Shown piece by piece: positions 24,342 through 36,012 of a stretch of DNA of 64,000 bases. Made by a program: the position numbers and the translations under genes. The notes under the pieces are model-generated. The model worked only from the letters and a program-made list of their open reading frames with translations. It made no database searches and had not been told where the DNA came from. Origin of the DNA: Nymphaea colorata (taxonomy: Eukaryota; Streptophyta; Magnoliopsida; Nymphaeales; Nymphaeaceae); contig NC_045149.1 of NCBI RefSeq assembly GCF_008831285.2, forward strand, positions 22,574,535 through 22,638,534, given 5' to 3'. Every line of letters starts with the position of its first letter. The first letter of the stretch is position 1.

Positions 24342-27300
24342 TCATATAAGCTGCGCTTTTCTTAGATCAGCAACAACACTGCGATCCTCACTCCCTCTTT
24401 CATTGTAGAGTACCTATACCAAATTGAATAAGAGTTTTCCATTCAGCTGGTGTTTCTCTACAAGAAATAAAGTCATCAGCTCATACCTTGTCTATGATTC
24501 CATATTCAACTGCCTCGCTTGGGCTGAAATACTTTGGGCGCCTTATATCCTCCTCGATCTGCTCTCGAGATTTGCCTATATGTCTTGCATAAAGAGTGAC
24601 CTTGCAACAAAAGTTCGATTTTTTTTATTGAGTATGTCTAGAGCCTCCTATATAAAAAGTAAAACTAGCCCGAGCGGTTAAAAGTTGAACCTTAGTATAA
24701 GCTCACAACTTAGAGTGGTTTCACTAGATTACCACTTTGACCACAAAAGTAGCTAATTTTTTGGAGTTCTTCCTCCACAATTTATACAATTTTCCCCCAT
24801 TTAGGAAAATAGATCAAATACCCAAAAAATCCACTAGAGTGATTCTAAAATTAGATAGAAGAGGACAGACATAAAGAAGTGGTTAGGGAAAACTAACATG
24901 AGAAAAGGGAATTATACATCTTCCACTATTATATGTCCATTAAAAAATAAAGAATTCTTACCAATTCATCCTTCACATTTTTTATTTCTTTCCTGGCAAG
25001 ATCAATATCAGTAGCTTGACCTTGAAACCTTGCAATAGGCTGACAGAGATGAACCAGTATAAGTTCATGTTTCACAATCAACAGCAAGTTGCATACCAGG
25101 CATTTACATCAATGGAACTAGAGAGCTCACAAGAGAATAGACCATAACCAGATGTACCTGCTTTATCATTATCGTAGATGATGGTAAGGCAGCACGATTT
25201 CCTTTTGCACCAGCTGCCAAAAGTAATGCTGCCTCTCCCCAAGCATTGCCAACACATAGGGTAAAAATGGGTGTTTTGATATAGCTGCAAGATCAGAAAG
25301 ACACTCAAATCTCACACATCGCCTGACAGATAATGCTACCTAATCTACAAGTTAAATGGTATAACGTGAATTACATGCATGAAAAACAAAATGAGTTGTC
25401 AAAAGCAACCACCATTAACCAGCCAGCAGTGGGAAATAACAGAAAATTATGGCAACACTTCATCAGAAAACTGATAATTTAGAATCTTTTACATGTCTGC
25501 AAAGATTATCTACTAGCAGCAATACTCAGAAAAGTTGGATACACGAGTCCAAATTCGTTTGATAACATACTAAAACTATAACGATCTCACAGCTAGTTAT
25601 ACATAGGAGATATCCATTATTTACAGACATAGAAACACTTAGGTGACAAAATACATTGATACAAGAAGCATAGACGGCAACCATGATTAGAATTTAGAAG
25701 CACAATATGCATCACCAGATCCATGCACTTCAAGATAAGCAGCTCATCTCCTTCAAAGTCGCCATCTTCCTTTTGCATTGAAATTATAGAAACAGAAATG
25801 CCTCCACATGCACCCAGATTTACCACAATTTGCAATACTAGTGATTCCATGATAAGTTGGCACTATGACAAGTAGTGTGGTGTGTCTCAATATCAAAATC
25901 TTTGCATGAAATGCTCTGGATGGGAAAAATATTTAACAGAAGGCAAGTATCTAAAGATGTAATATTGTCTTTATCTGGTCATGGCATTGTCTTTAGAACG
26001 AAGAGACTGCATGCTCCTCCCCTTAAAAACATAAAATACCCTTTTTATCTTATGTTCCCCTGTTTTCTTTCCATATCCGAACAAGTCCTGAATGATACAA
26101 TGTCACAAAGGAAACAATTGAGACGTTAAAACATAGATAGAAACAAGATAAATGGAATGATCAAGCCATCCACTTCAGACCTTGCCAACAAACAAGGAAT
26201 CATGCCTCCCCTTCTCTTCATGCATGTGGGCTGCCTGCCCTGTCCAGATAGACAAGCAGGAAGGGGAGAAAGAGGAGGAGATAAAGGAGGACAAATAAGG
26301 AAAAAGGGTCATGCTTTGTGGGTGGAGGAGATTAAGCCTAGATTTGAAGGTTTATGCCCTGAAGCAGCTATGCAAGCCTTGTGCTTCATGTCTTTACCAA
26401 GAGAAAAGCAGGCACCCATGCATGAACTTAAGATCATTCCCATCTCCCACCTATTTATGAATACCGAATGGGCCATGCCCGGGCACAGAAATCAGCTTAA
26501 CGGGCCAAGATTTGTTGGGCTGAGCGCGGCCTGACAAGTTAACATGCTAGGCCCATGCATTGCCGTCGGCCCAATCAGGCCCAGCAAGCTTTTTTTTTTT
26601 TTTCCCGTTCAATGTGTACCAGTTGCCTCTTTTGTAATAGACTAACTAAAAAAACATGAAGGTGAGAGTTTTTCCTTTTTACACACTTTTCAAAAGTTTC
26701 AATGTAACACTTTAAAGCTGAGCAAGTTGTTCAATGTTAAGGTTTTCACAGAAAACATTTCATCATGTATGGAACAGCATTGAAAAAGGCCACCATGGGA
26801 AACTATTATAGAAAGGGTTCTTGACCTGGTTCTTAGAGCATGCAAAAATATTTAGTAAACAAATTATCGGGCCTGGTACCAGACACCAAGTTCAAACCCA
26901 TACCCAATAAACCTCTGCCCGGCCCGATTAGTAATGGGTCAGGTAACGGGCCCAACGATTATCCAATCAGGCATGCCAGGCCAGGCATTCTTAGCCCATT
27001 TTTATATACTTTTATCCAATCTCACTAGGAGTCGCCTCAAAAAGGCATTGTGCCTGTGTTGTGTCGACACAAGCAGACACAAGAGCAAACATAGGCATGG
27101 ATTTGGACTCATGACGGACGTGGCCAACGCCATGTTGGGTGGGGTCCACATATCCAGGCCCTCAAATGTCCAAATCTAGACCAAATTGAAGTTACTGAGT
27201 TAATTTTTGTACTCTTTTAGGGTAAAATTGTTCAATGTATATTGAATAACTAAAAGAAAGAGGATCGCCTCAAGGGGCATAGAGTAACTGGTCGAGTTAG

Positions 27301-29171
27301 GGGCCTATAAGAAGGCAGGTCTCTAGTTCGATTCCCATGAGCGTTATGCTCCTGCGTTTTAAACTGGTGGAGAGCAACATCCAAGTTGAAGGGTGCACCG
27401 CTTCCATCGCTGACGCCAATGCAGCTCAAGACCCCAGAGGCAAAGGGAGTGGGAGGTTTTCAGCCTCATTCTAGGTGGTAAGAATGAACCTCTTGCTCAC
27501 CCAAAAAAGAAAGATGATCAACTTCAAAATTCAAACCCTCTGTCTTCCAATCTCCAATCATCTCTTCATCAGTTCATCCATGCTCAGCAGTGACCAACAG
27601 TGATTCACTGGCAAGAAGACTCACTAATGGTCTCTCTCTCTTTTTTACCAACCAAACATTTCATTTATGTTACTTTGGAAATTGGAACATGAATGATTTC
27701 ACTTTTTTGCATATGCAGAGTTTTCCCAGGTCACATTTGATCTAGTTTTCACATGTTTGTGTTTTTATTTTAGATGCCTACAATTATAAACAGATCAGTA
27801 GAAGTGAAGAAAATTACGGTTCTAATAAAAAAAATCTTCTAGCCTACTCAAATAGAACTTACTAATGTAAATAGCTACATGCACGAGTAACATATAAAAT
27901 GCCAAACTTGTAGTAATCATATCATTTTTATATGCAACTACAGTTTATGTAAAAAACAATATATACTGGCTGGTGGCAAGCCTGTTCCTGTGCATACTGC
28001 ACCTTGACCAACATAAAAGAAATGAATATATAAAACCACTTTATCTGAGCCATCACTCTAACTGCAGATACTCTGATAATAATATCAGTTCCTGTGTGCA
28101 TTTCTATGGTTGCATGCTACCTTTGAAATCTTCACATGAACAAGTAGATGCATACAAAGGGTCAACAGGCATAGCTTGCCACATACATGAACATAGAAAA
28201 CTAGCAAGTCAAAAACTACTCTTAAATCTTTTAAGTCTAAAATGATATGAAGCAGAAACACATGAAAATGAAGCCTTAACTGATATGACCAGAAGCACAT
28301 CAGCACATCAAAACAAGAACAATGAAACATAAGGGTAAGCATCACCTCATAACATCATAGATTGCAAATGCCTCTGTTTCATAGCCCATCTTTTCTCCTC
28401 CCTGAAATATTTAGCCAGAAAGGGGGGAAATGCACCATTAAAATCAATCTCCGCCATATGAAGATCAGAATACAATTCTTGAGGCAACTACGAGGCATAA
28501 ATAATTTACAACTTAATCAACTCATAATTGAATGAAATGGTTTCTCAGCTAAAATGTGAAGCTACACAAAGCAACAACCATACGAGTACAAGGTTCCTGC
28601 TGCCTTTCTAATAAAAGCACCATCGGCACCCAAGCAAAAGCTCTGTTGTACATAACATTGTTCCTCAGAAGTGTACAGAAGATGGCAAATGAAAAACATG
28701 GAGAAGCTCAACATCTAGCCTTGGATACAAAGTATTAGGACAAAGGTATTATCTTAGTGGTAAGACATATGGATGGGAAGACAAAGCTAAGAAAGAACTG
28801 CTTTATTGCAACATCACATCATAAAGCCTTTTTGGTATATTGATTCACTCAAATCATTTCAACAGCTAGGAAGGTCAAGAAATTGAAATGCATAAAACAC
28901 CTTTTCTCCACCTAAGAATTTGTGAGTGTAGATTTTCAAAGTCAACACTTTGTGCTATGTGTTGGCTCCCAAAAAATTATAGAAACACTACAACATGGAA
29001 TTCTAGGTGCACAAGGACACATAAGAAGAACTGCCCAGTGTTGCAAAGCAAAAAAGGCTTGACTATATTTCCAGAGAGAGAGACTGAGAATGGAATTTTG
29101 TTAAGAGGCATATGAAACCTCATCATAAATCGAAGATGACGACAATGAAGAACCATTTGTTCAAGAACACC

Positions 29172-29203
<32 letters not shown>

Positions 29204-32091
29204 CAACAAGCTAACCAGTTTATGATAACTAATTTAGTAGAGAACATGTTTTAATTTAAGTTATTATCATGAACAGTATTAGTTTTTCTATTACAAAATT
29301 TTCGTTAGCAGCCATAATTTTTTTAAGATGAAAGTAACACAACTAAAACCCAAAAGGTTTAATGTATGTTTTCTCTTAAACAACTCTGTAAGGTTAGATC
29401 ACACAAAAACATATAAAAATCTATTTCGGTACTCTTGTTTATGTCCGTGGCCTAAAACGGTCCGAGCCGTACAAGTTCTGCAAGATTAACTATCAGGCAC
29501 AAGAAAGATGAATCGGCTAATGTGTGGTACTACCAAAAAGCAAGCTAAAGAACTGCACAAAACAGAATGAACACGGAAAGTTGATTCTTGACAAAATTCA
29601 GCGTTCCCACTACCTTTGTTGTGCCAGTGGAGTTTATATACAGATATATTGGTTTCTCGGCATCTTCATACTGAAGGTATAAAAACTCAGCAAGCATCAA
29701 CTCTGTCACAGAAGGAACAAGTGACATGCCCAAGTACACAATCCGATTTTTGTACAAATAGGAGGCCAGATCAGGTGGTGGTTGCTCCCAAGCACTTCCT
29801 CTCTGGAAAGGAATAACCTATTGAAAGAAAAAAGCATAAGGGATAAGTAAACTAAGAGGTTGGTAGCTTCAGACCAGTTGGACAAACAAAGGGCATGAAT
29901 TATCACCAACCAAAACACATCACTCCTAACGATTCATAGTATAAACAAAAATTGTCCACAGGATATCGGTTGGTCTATGAATAACTAGAGAACCAAGAAA
30001 ATGAACAAAATGAGACAACCCCCAACTTGCCAAGTAAGAAAGCCAATCACATGTTAACAATACTGACCAGAAAGCTAGAAATTCTGGAAGGAAACGATAT
30101 GTGAGATTATGCAGTGTTTCTATTCAGGCAAACTTTTCTACGCATAGAATATCCTTTATGCATGCAATTGCCACTTGACGAGATTAATTTTCAAGCAACT
30201 ACATCAGATAAGAATGAACAACCCAACCACACAAACAGTTGGGATATCCACACATTCTTAAACCTATGTAGTTTCAAATAAAATAGTCTTTCTCTCAACA
30301 AGATGGATCATGAGCTCAACTCAAAAGGTTGAAACTGTTCTGTCTTCATGTTAGAACTTCAAATATAAATTGCTTAGTGAAATAAAACTTAAGCATAAAA
30401 AGAAAGTATATTCAATTCTTGGGGGAGGGGTTGGTGGGGGAGAGAGAGAGAGAGAGAATCGCTTCGGTAGCTGCTAAATCTCCTAATTACTGGAAAGCCA
30501 AAGGCCTTCCATACCTTTCAGACACCCTATGGTGAAATGTGAACTACAACAGAAAAGTCATTGCTAGACAAGATACTTGTGCTTCAGGCATACTTTGTCT
30601 ATCCCCTCATAACTTCTGCAAAAAATTGCACCATCGAGATATGATAGCCAGCCAAGTAAACTGAACTGAACAAACGGATTATTCCATAAAAGCACAATCT
30701 GTGCTGAGGACCTATTGTTTCTTCCCCATTATCAATCAGCAGACCAGTATCTATCAGCAAGCTCTATTCAGGTTGATTCCAGACCTTCTTGTGAAGAAGG
30801 TGATTCTAGCAACTGTTGATAGGCAAAGATATGCTGAAAGTCTGCTCGACAGGAGATGCTTGCTGTGTATGGAGATGTAAAAGCAATTACCACAAATCCT
30901 TTTTCCTATATCTTCCATCAGGCGACCATCATGAACTAGGGACAACAATTTCATAAAAGTCCTCTGTTCCAAGACGTTCTTATTTGACTTCAAAGTTGAA
31001 CCTTAGAAAACCAATTTGGTTCGTCTAACTAACAAATGATAACAAGAGTTGTATAAAATTTCAAGAGGTAGGAAGCCATTATTGAGATACGCCTCCCTTT
31101 TCGGTAAGAAGAACAAAGAATACCAGCGATTACAGGAAAGAAACGAGTTTTCCAACTCGACAAAAAATACGAATCAAAGCCTATTAAGCAGCCGGTCAAC
31201 TAAAATTCCGCTGGAGAAACTCGATCCAAAACTATCTGCAGTATTAATGTTCAAATCCAGCTGACACAATTAAGCATAAGATATCAATGAATTAGATTCC
31301 TCTTTGCATCTCATTCTGCTGGAATTATGTATATTTCGCTAGCTAGTCTGCGTCAAATAAAATAGGAGAAGTTGATAAATGAAGTAAAAGATCTCGACTA
31401 TTTTGATTTCTATGCTCTAATGTAAAGCAGCGGAGCTACTTACGACGGAGCTAAATAAAATTACGGCTTGAATTACTTCTAACATCAGCATAGCTGCTGT
31501 ACTTCTACATCATAAATGCACCCTAACGAAATCGAATCCATCTATAGTAGTGAATAAAACAGCCAGGACAAGAAAAGAGCTAAGAGAACCATAAAACACT
31601 AAAAATGCAAATTTCGGTCGAAAACTAATCACAACTGAAAAGGCGATACTGATCACAGACTTCCGCATTTCGAGCTACCTTTGGAGACAAATAAACAAGA
31701 ACAAATGATTTAAAGAAGACAAGCCCATCTAAGGTTGCAATGCGCACCACCCTTAAACAAATTGTATATTTTATCAACCACCATCTTCGCGAAACAGCAT
31801 GAAAAAGGGGGAAAGTTAGACGTGAAGCTTCCTCCTCACCATAGTGATAACTCCTCTTCTACCGCGTGAAGGAACGAAGGACGGATTTAGCGATTGTGGT
31901 CGAATCTTGTAGCCCGAAAACTCGCTCATAACGCTTCCGTTTGGGGGAGAAGCAACGAAACTGGTGGAGAAAGAGGATGGTTTGGGAGAAGCGGAAGCTA
32001 GGGCCTTAGCGCTCATCCTTGGCCTGCATATTCCTCGGTGGGAGAAGAAACGGGGCTCACCAGACAAGCAGGAGGACACGGAGACCTCCAT
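24342..32091 (-). CDS. CLPR4: ClpR4, non-catalytic subunit of the plastid Clp protease, seven exons, complete
   Basis: ClpR4 is a structural subunit of the chloroplast ClpPR core, which degrades stromal proteins fed by Hsp100 chaperones. Minus-strand exons are 32091-31840, 29817-29614, 28401-28346, 25284-25158, 25039-24962, 24600-24487 and 24413-24342. They sum to 903 nt, 300 residues, against about 305 for the family. Residues 1-75 are a Ser/Arg-rich transit peptide ending near RRGVITM. Then come LYKNRIVYLGMSLVPSVTEL, LYINSTGTTK, CVGNAWGEAALLLAAG, STIMIKQPIARFQGQATD and KYFSPSEAVEYGIID. The catalytic Ser of ClpP is Gly here (GNAWGEAA) and the catalytic His is Lys (IMIKQP), the hallmark of ClpR. 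All junctions are GT-AG and in phase. An in-frame ATG 37 codons upstream (32202) exists, but family alignment favours MEVS at 32091. The 3-kb intron between exons 3 and 4 holds repeats, including a SINE-like element. Confidence 0.95.
26460..27010. repeat. GGGCC-rich repeat pair within CLPR4 intron 3
   Basis: Two GC-rich patches (about 26465-26590 and 26865-27000) are dense in GGCCC / CGGGCC words, separated by AT-rich sequence. They look like the ends of a dispersed non-autonomous element. Exact inverted ends were not established. Confidence 0.3.
27275..27510 (+). mobile_element. SINE-like element with tRNA-type internal promoter
   Basis: A tRNA-like head shows an A-box-like tagagtaactggtcgag (about 27279-27296) and a B box AGTTCGATTCC (27325-27335), spaced about as in a tRNA gene. 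A non-tRNA body of about 170 bp follows and ends in a short A-rich tail (ccaaaaaagaaag). It lies in CLPR4 intron 3, opposite to the gene. Target-site duplication was not resolved. Confidence 0.5.
29179..29203. repeat. (TG)n microsatellite
   Basis: About 12 TG units in CLPR4 intron 2. Confidence 0.9.
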
Positions 32092-33194
32092 GGTGGAGAG
32101 AGAAAAAGAGGTTCCTCTCGGTTCGCTATGGAGTTGGCAGCTATATCTGATGCAGCGGCCCAGGGGGTTCTGGAGTTCCTCTGATGAATTTATCCCTTGC
32201 AAGAGACGGGCTAGCCGAGCGAGTGCGTGACAGGGATCTGGGCGAGTGAGTGCGTGAGCTTAGCACGGCTAATTACCCCACGGCTGAGCTGACTAGAACC
32301 AGGGATGGGTTTAGACAAATTTCTCTCTCTTCCTCTCCGTCTCTTTTTGTCTGTCTGTTTCGTTTCTGCTGTTTGATTATGTACTTAGGAGATTTCTTAT
32401 CCCTAAATTTTGCTATATATTTCTATTTTATTGGCTCTCTTTCTTTTTCTCTCTCTCACAAGCGCCAAATGGGATGGATGGACTTTAACAAATCTCTCTG
32501 TGACTTGTGCCACTAGTGCTAAATAGATGTGAGTAATTGGTCGGGTAAATGGCATGTATTAGGTGTGTCACTTGTTTGATTCTTATGAACTGAAAATTAA
32601 GCCGATAGGTTAAGACTACTTTGACTCACTTGGCCGTTTGTTCTTTGGTAGACGGTATGGGACAGAATCTCCTTCTAATTGTTTTGGAACAGTTGAGAGA
32701 TTCTCTGGAAAAGAGATTCTCTAGAAAAGAAAAAAAACACGGAGTTCTGCTTTTGGTGGCAGGTTGGTCCCTCTGCAAAATTGGGATAAAGTTGAGCCAA
32801 AAGATCAATAGTGATTGAATTGATGACGAAGAAGAGGATTTTTAGTTCAATTCTCCACCAGATTGATCAAATTCTATTGAGTATGACTCATAGTGATCAT
32901 TTATCATTTTTTCATGCTTTTTCCGGAGGTCTGGAAAAAGCAGCAATCAATAGAATTTCCCTAATCTTTCCTTCTCAAAAACGAAAGAAAGAACGTGAAA
33001 TTCTTTTTCCGCTGGGACAAGAGGTTGGATTTAACCATAAAAATACACATCTCCATTGTCCAGCTAACGGACAATGTCACATCATATTTCCCTCATTGTA
33101 TTTGTGCATTAAAATTTGTGTTTCTCCTTGGAAATACAAGGATTTTCTTTCTCATTTTTCTACTACTGCCTGATTTTTTTTGTTTCTTAGTTCC

Positions 33195-33370
33195 TGAGCC
33201 CTCTTTACAACCAACAAACTTATATGTGTGTGTGTAAGGACTTTCGGTGGGCTTGGCCTGAGCCCAATGTACAACCAGCTATACCTATCAACAAACTTAT
33301 ATATGTCTGTGTATGTGTGCGTGCCGCTAGACTTTAGATGGACTTGACCTGAGCCCACCATAGGACCAAC
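33195..33370. repeat. diverged tandem duplication of about 100 bp
   Basis: The order caacaaacttatat, tgtgtgt, gactttcggtgggcttggcctgagccca, acaaccagctata (first copy) recurs as caacaaacttatat, tgtgtgcgtg, gactttagatggacttgacctgagccca, ggaccaactata (second copy). Confidence 0.75.
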
Positions 33371-34004
33371 TATAACTACCTACAAGCCGCCAACTGTGCA
33401 AACTCGTGAAAGAGAGAGAGAGAGGCATTGGTAGATTCAGAACATAATTTTTTCAGTTTTCTCATATCTAAACTCATTTTTTGCAACGATGGATACATTA
33501 TCTTGTATAAGTTCAAACACCAAAAGGCACATGAAAGTTTATGAACAAGTTATGTTGATAGGTTTTGATGTAGTTAAATATGTTGGAGGCAACTCACAGC
33601 AAGAAGATTAGGCAGCAGCAGGGTCGTGGCAAAAGGCCGACTTCTTCAAGGGCGACCATGGGCGAGAACATTAACGAGCAGCCGATACAAAAAAGGAAAA
33701 GTGGAGATGTGGACAAACCAGGGATACATCCATGTCTTCATGACCAACAAGTGATAGGAGACTGCAGCAGGTGAAAAGTGAAGGGCGTTTGTTAATATAA
33801 ACATGGTATGGTAAACCTACATGAGATATAAAATGGGTTTAGTTACGTATCGAAGATTGAGAAAAGACTTTAAGGACATCTAAATGGGTCATGTTTTAGT
33901 TCTTATCCCTTTTGGGAGGGAAATTGAAACAATTAGGAGCACGTTGATATTATGAATTGGAGTGAGTCATGTTCTCTAAGAGCTGGTTCACCACTTGGAC
34001 CTAC

Positions 34005-34145
34005 ACATAGACGCACCTATATTAAGGATAGACGCACCTATATTAAGGTAAAGATAAATAAAAAAGTTTAGCCATGTGTCAAAAATTAAAAGGAATCTTA
34101 TAAAAAAGTTTAGCCATGTGTCAAAAATTGAAAGAAATCTTAGAG
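34005..34145. repeat. two adjacent short tandem repeats (21 bp x2, about 42 bp x2)
   Basis: tagacgcacctatattaagg occurs twice in a row (about 34008-34050). It is followed by two copies of aaaaaagtttagccatgtgt plus caaaaatt-aaag-aatctta (about 34060-34143). Confidence 0.9.
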
Positions 34146-34576
34146 GACATGTAAAGGAGCCCGTTAAATGGTTAATTGTTCTAATCCTAATCTTTTTAGA
34201 GAAAGAACATAAATGGTTAGGGAACATGTTGGAATCAATTAAACCAACAACCTGAGCCTCGTGTGAGAGGAGGTTTGGTAGTGATAAATTTCTTTTCCAA
34301 AAGTATATAAACAAGAAGAGTGTTGGCAGAGGGATTCACCTATCTATAATAGTTTCATTGAACAGTGATCATGTTTAACTATTTTCTATACTCACCTTCA
34401 TTGACAGAGCTATAAAGTCAAGCTAAAGAAAGGTATGTACATGCAAAATTTAATTTGAGGAAGAGAACACAAGGGATACCTGTAGTATGGAGGTTGTGTA
34501 CAATATACATATTAATTTTTTGTCATTTAGGATTTGTATTTCATCTTATATGATCTTTGATATATGTAGGTCCAAG

Positions 34577-34768
34577 CAGGGGTGGAGCCAAGGGGGGGGC
34601 TCTCATGGGCCTTGGCTCTACCTCAAATTTTTAAAAAAAAATTACATGTAAATTTTAAAAGATTTTACTTGTTCTTATAAAAAATTTGAAAAATGATATT
34701 TCGGTCTGTGTCAAAATTTATAAACTTTAATTTGACCTCCATCATGAAAAATTTCTGGCTCCACCCTG
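34577..34768. mobile_element. hAT-type MITE with 8-bp target-site duplication
   Basis: The 192-bp element begins CAGGGGTGGAGCCA and ends TGGCTCCACCCTG, matching terminal inverted repeats of the CAGGGxxGGAGCCA type seen in plant hAT elements. Flanks are GGTCCAAG (34569-34576) and GGTCCAAA (34769-34776), an 8-bp duplication with one mismatch, as expected for hAT. The interior is AT-rich and non-coding. Confidence 0.85.
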
Positions 34769-35783
34769 GGTCCAAAGAGTTCAGTGCACCGGCTCAAGCT
34801 AGTGGCCTGCGGATCCCTAGTGGGGGCAGGGGGCGGGGAGTAGCCTTGGGGTTTTATGCTGCTCCGCAACCGGCATCGTCTCTCCATGCAGTTTTCTTGG
34901 GCAAAAAGCCAAAAACCATAGCTTATATCATTTCTGTGTATGATAAGCTAAACCAAGCTTCAAGTTCATAAGCATATCTTGAACATTTTCAAATAACTTC
35001 ATTCATCTTACTAATGAACCCATTATTGTGAGAGTAGCCAATAACTGCTATTAAGGTACCTTTGATGGCCTTGGATCTGAAATCAGATGCAGATCTAAGA
35101 TATATTGAGAGAGATACCCACTATTTAAACATAAGGTAGATTTCATATACACGTTTTTCAAATCCCTCTCACATTGAAAAAGCATGAGCATATGATCTGG
35201 CAAGGAGTTCTAATTTGAGATCCATGGCTTTCAAATCTGTGTGGGCAGATCTCAAATTTCCTTATATATTAGCTAGATTTGAGGCAATTAAATATGCGTT
35301 GAAACATTTAACTGCAAGAAATCTCTCTCTTTCTCTCTATATCTCTCAAATTAATGGCTTTGAAACTGTGGTGCAAGTGTGGCCCATAAATTTTTATAAT
35401 TTATTTCTTTTTATTTATAAATAAGAAAGAATGTAGGTTTGTGGGGGGACTTTATCTTTGAATTTTTCATCAGTTAAATATGAATAACATGTAACGTAAG
35501 TATTTGTGCATATTTAGTAAAGTTTGTGATATTTCACAATTCAAAAAATAACAAACTTCAGTATACAAAAATGCACAATAAAAAGGAATATCTAATTAAT
35601 TGACGATCCTAACTGACTCGTGGGCCTGATAGTAGCGCTATGATACAAGGGGTATGGCAAGGACTGTCACAATGTCACATGCCTCAATCTAATGTGGACG
35701 CTATTGAGAACACAAGTTTGGATTTTGTGAGCGCAAGTTCAAACCAATGGCGGACCTACATTGTCGCTGGTGGTGGAGCTTCA

Positions 35784-36012
35784 TTGTAGCCAAGGGCAGA
35801 ACCAAAAAAATTTTTATGAGGAGAGCCGAATTAAAGTATCTAAATTTTGACATACGTTGAAATGTTATTTTTCAAAATTTTTATATAGGACAAATAAAAT
35901 TTTTTAAAATTTACATGTAATTTAAGAAAAAAAATGAGGTGGGGCCAGGACTTATGTGGGCTCCCTCTTCGCTCCGCCCCTAATTGTGGGTCTCCCTCTT
36001 GGCTCTGCCCCT
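35784..36012. mobile_element. second, decayed copy of the same hAT-type MITE, inverted
   Basis: Compared with the reverse complement of 34577-34768, the blocks aattaaagt...taaattttgaca, tatttttcaaa, tttttata, aaattttttaaaatttacatgtaat and gaggt-g-gcca occur in the same order. The ends are decayed: gggcagaacca at the left, and two candidate right ends, gctccgcccct (about 35981) or tggctctgcccct (about 36012). No target-site duplication is visible. Confidence 0.7.

Noticed and set aside
32811-33173. Suspected second organelle-derived fragment
   Set aside because: The style looked plastid-like, but I could not match it to any organelle gene, so no claim is made.
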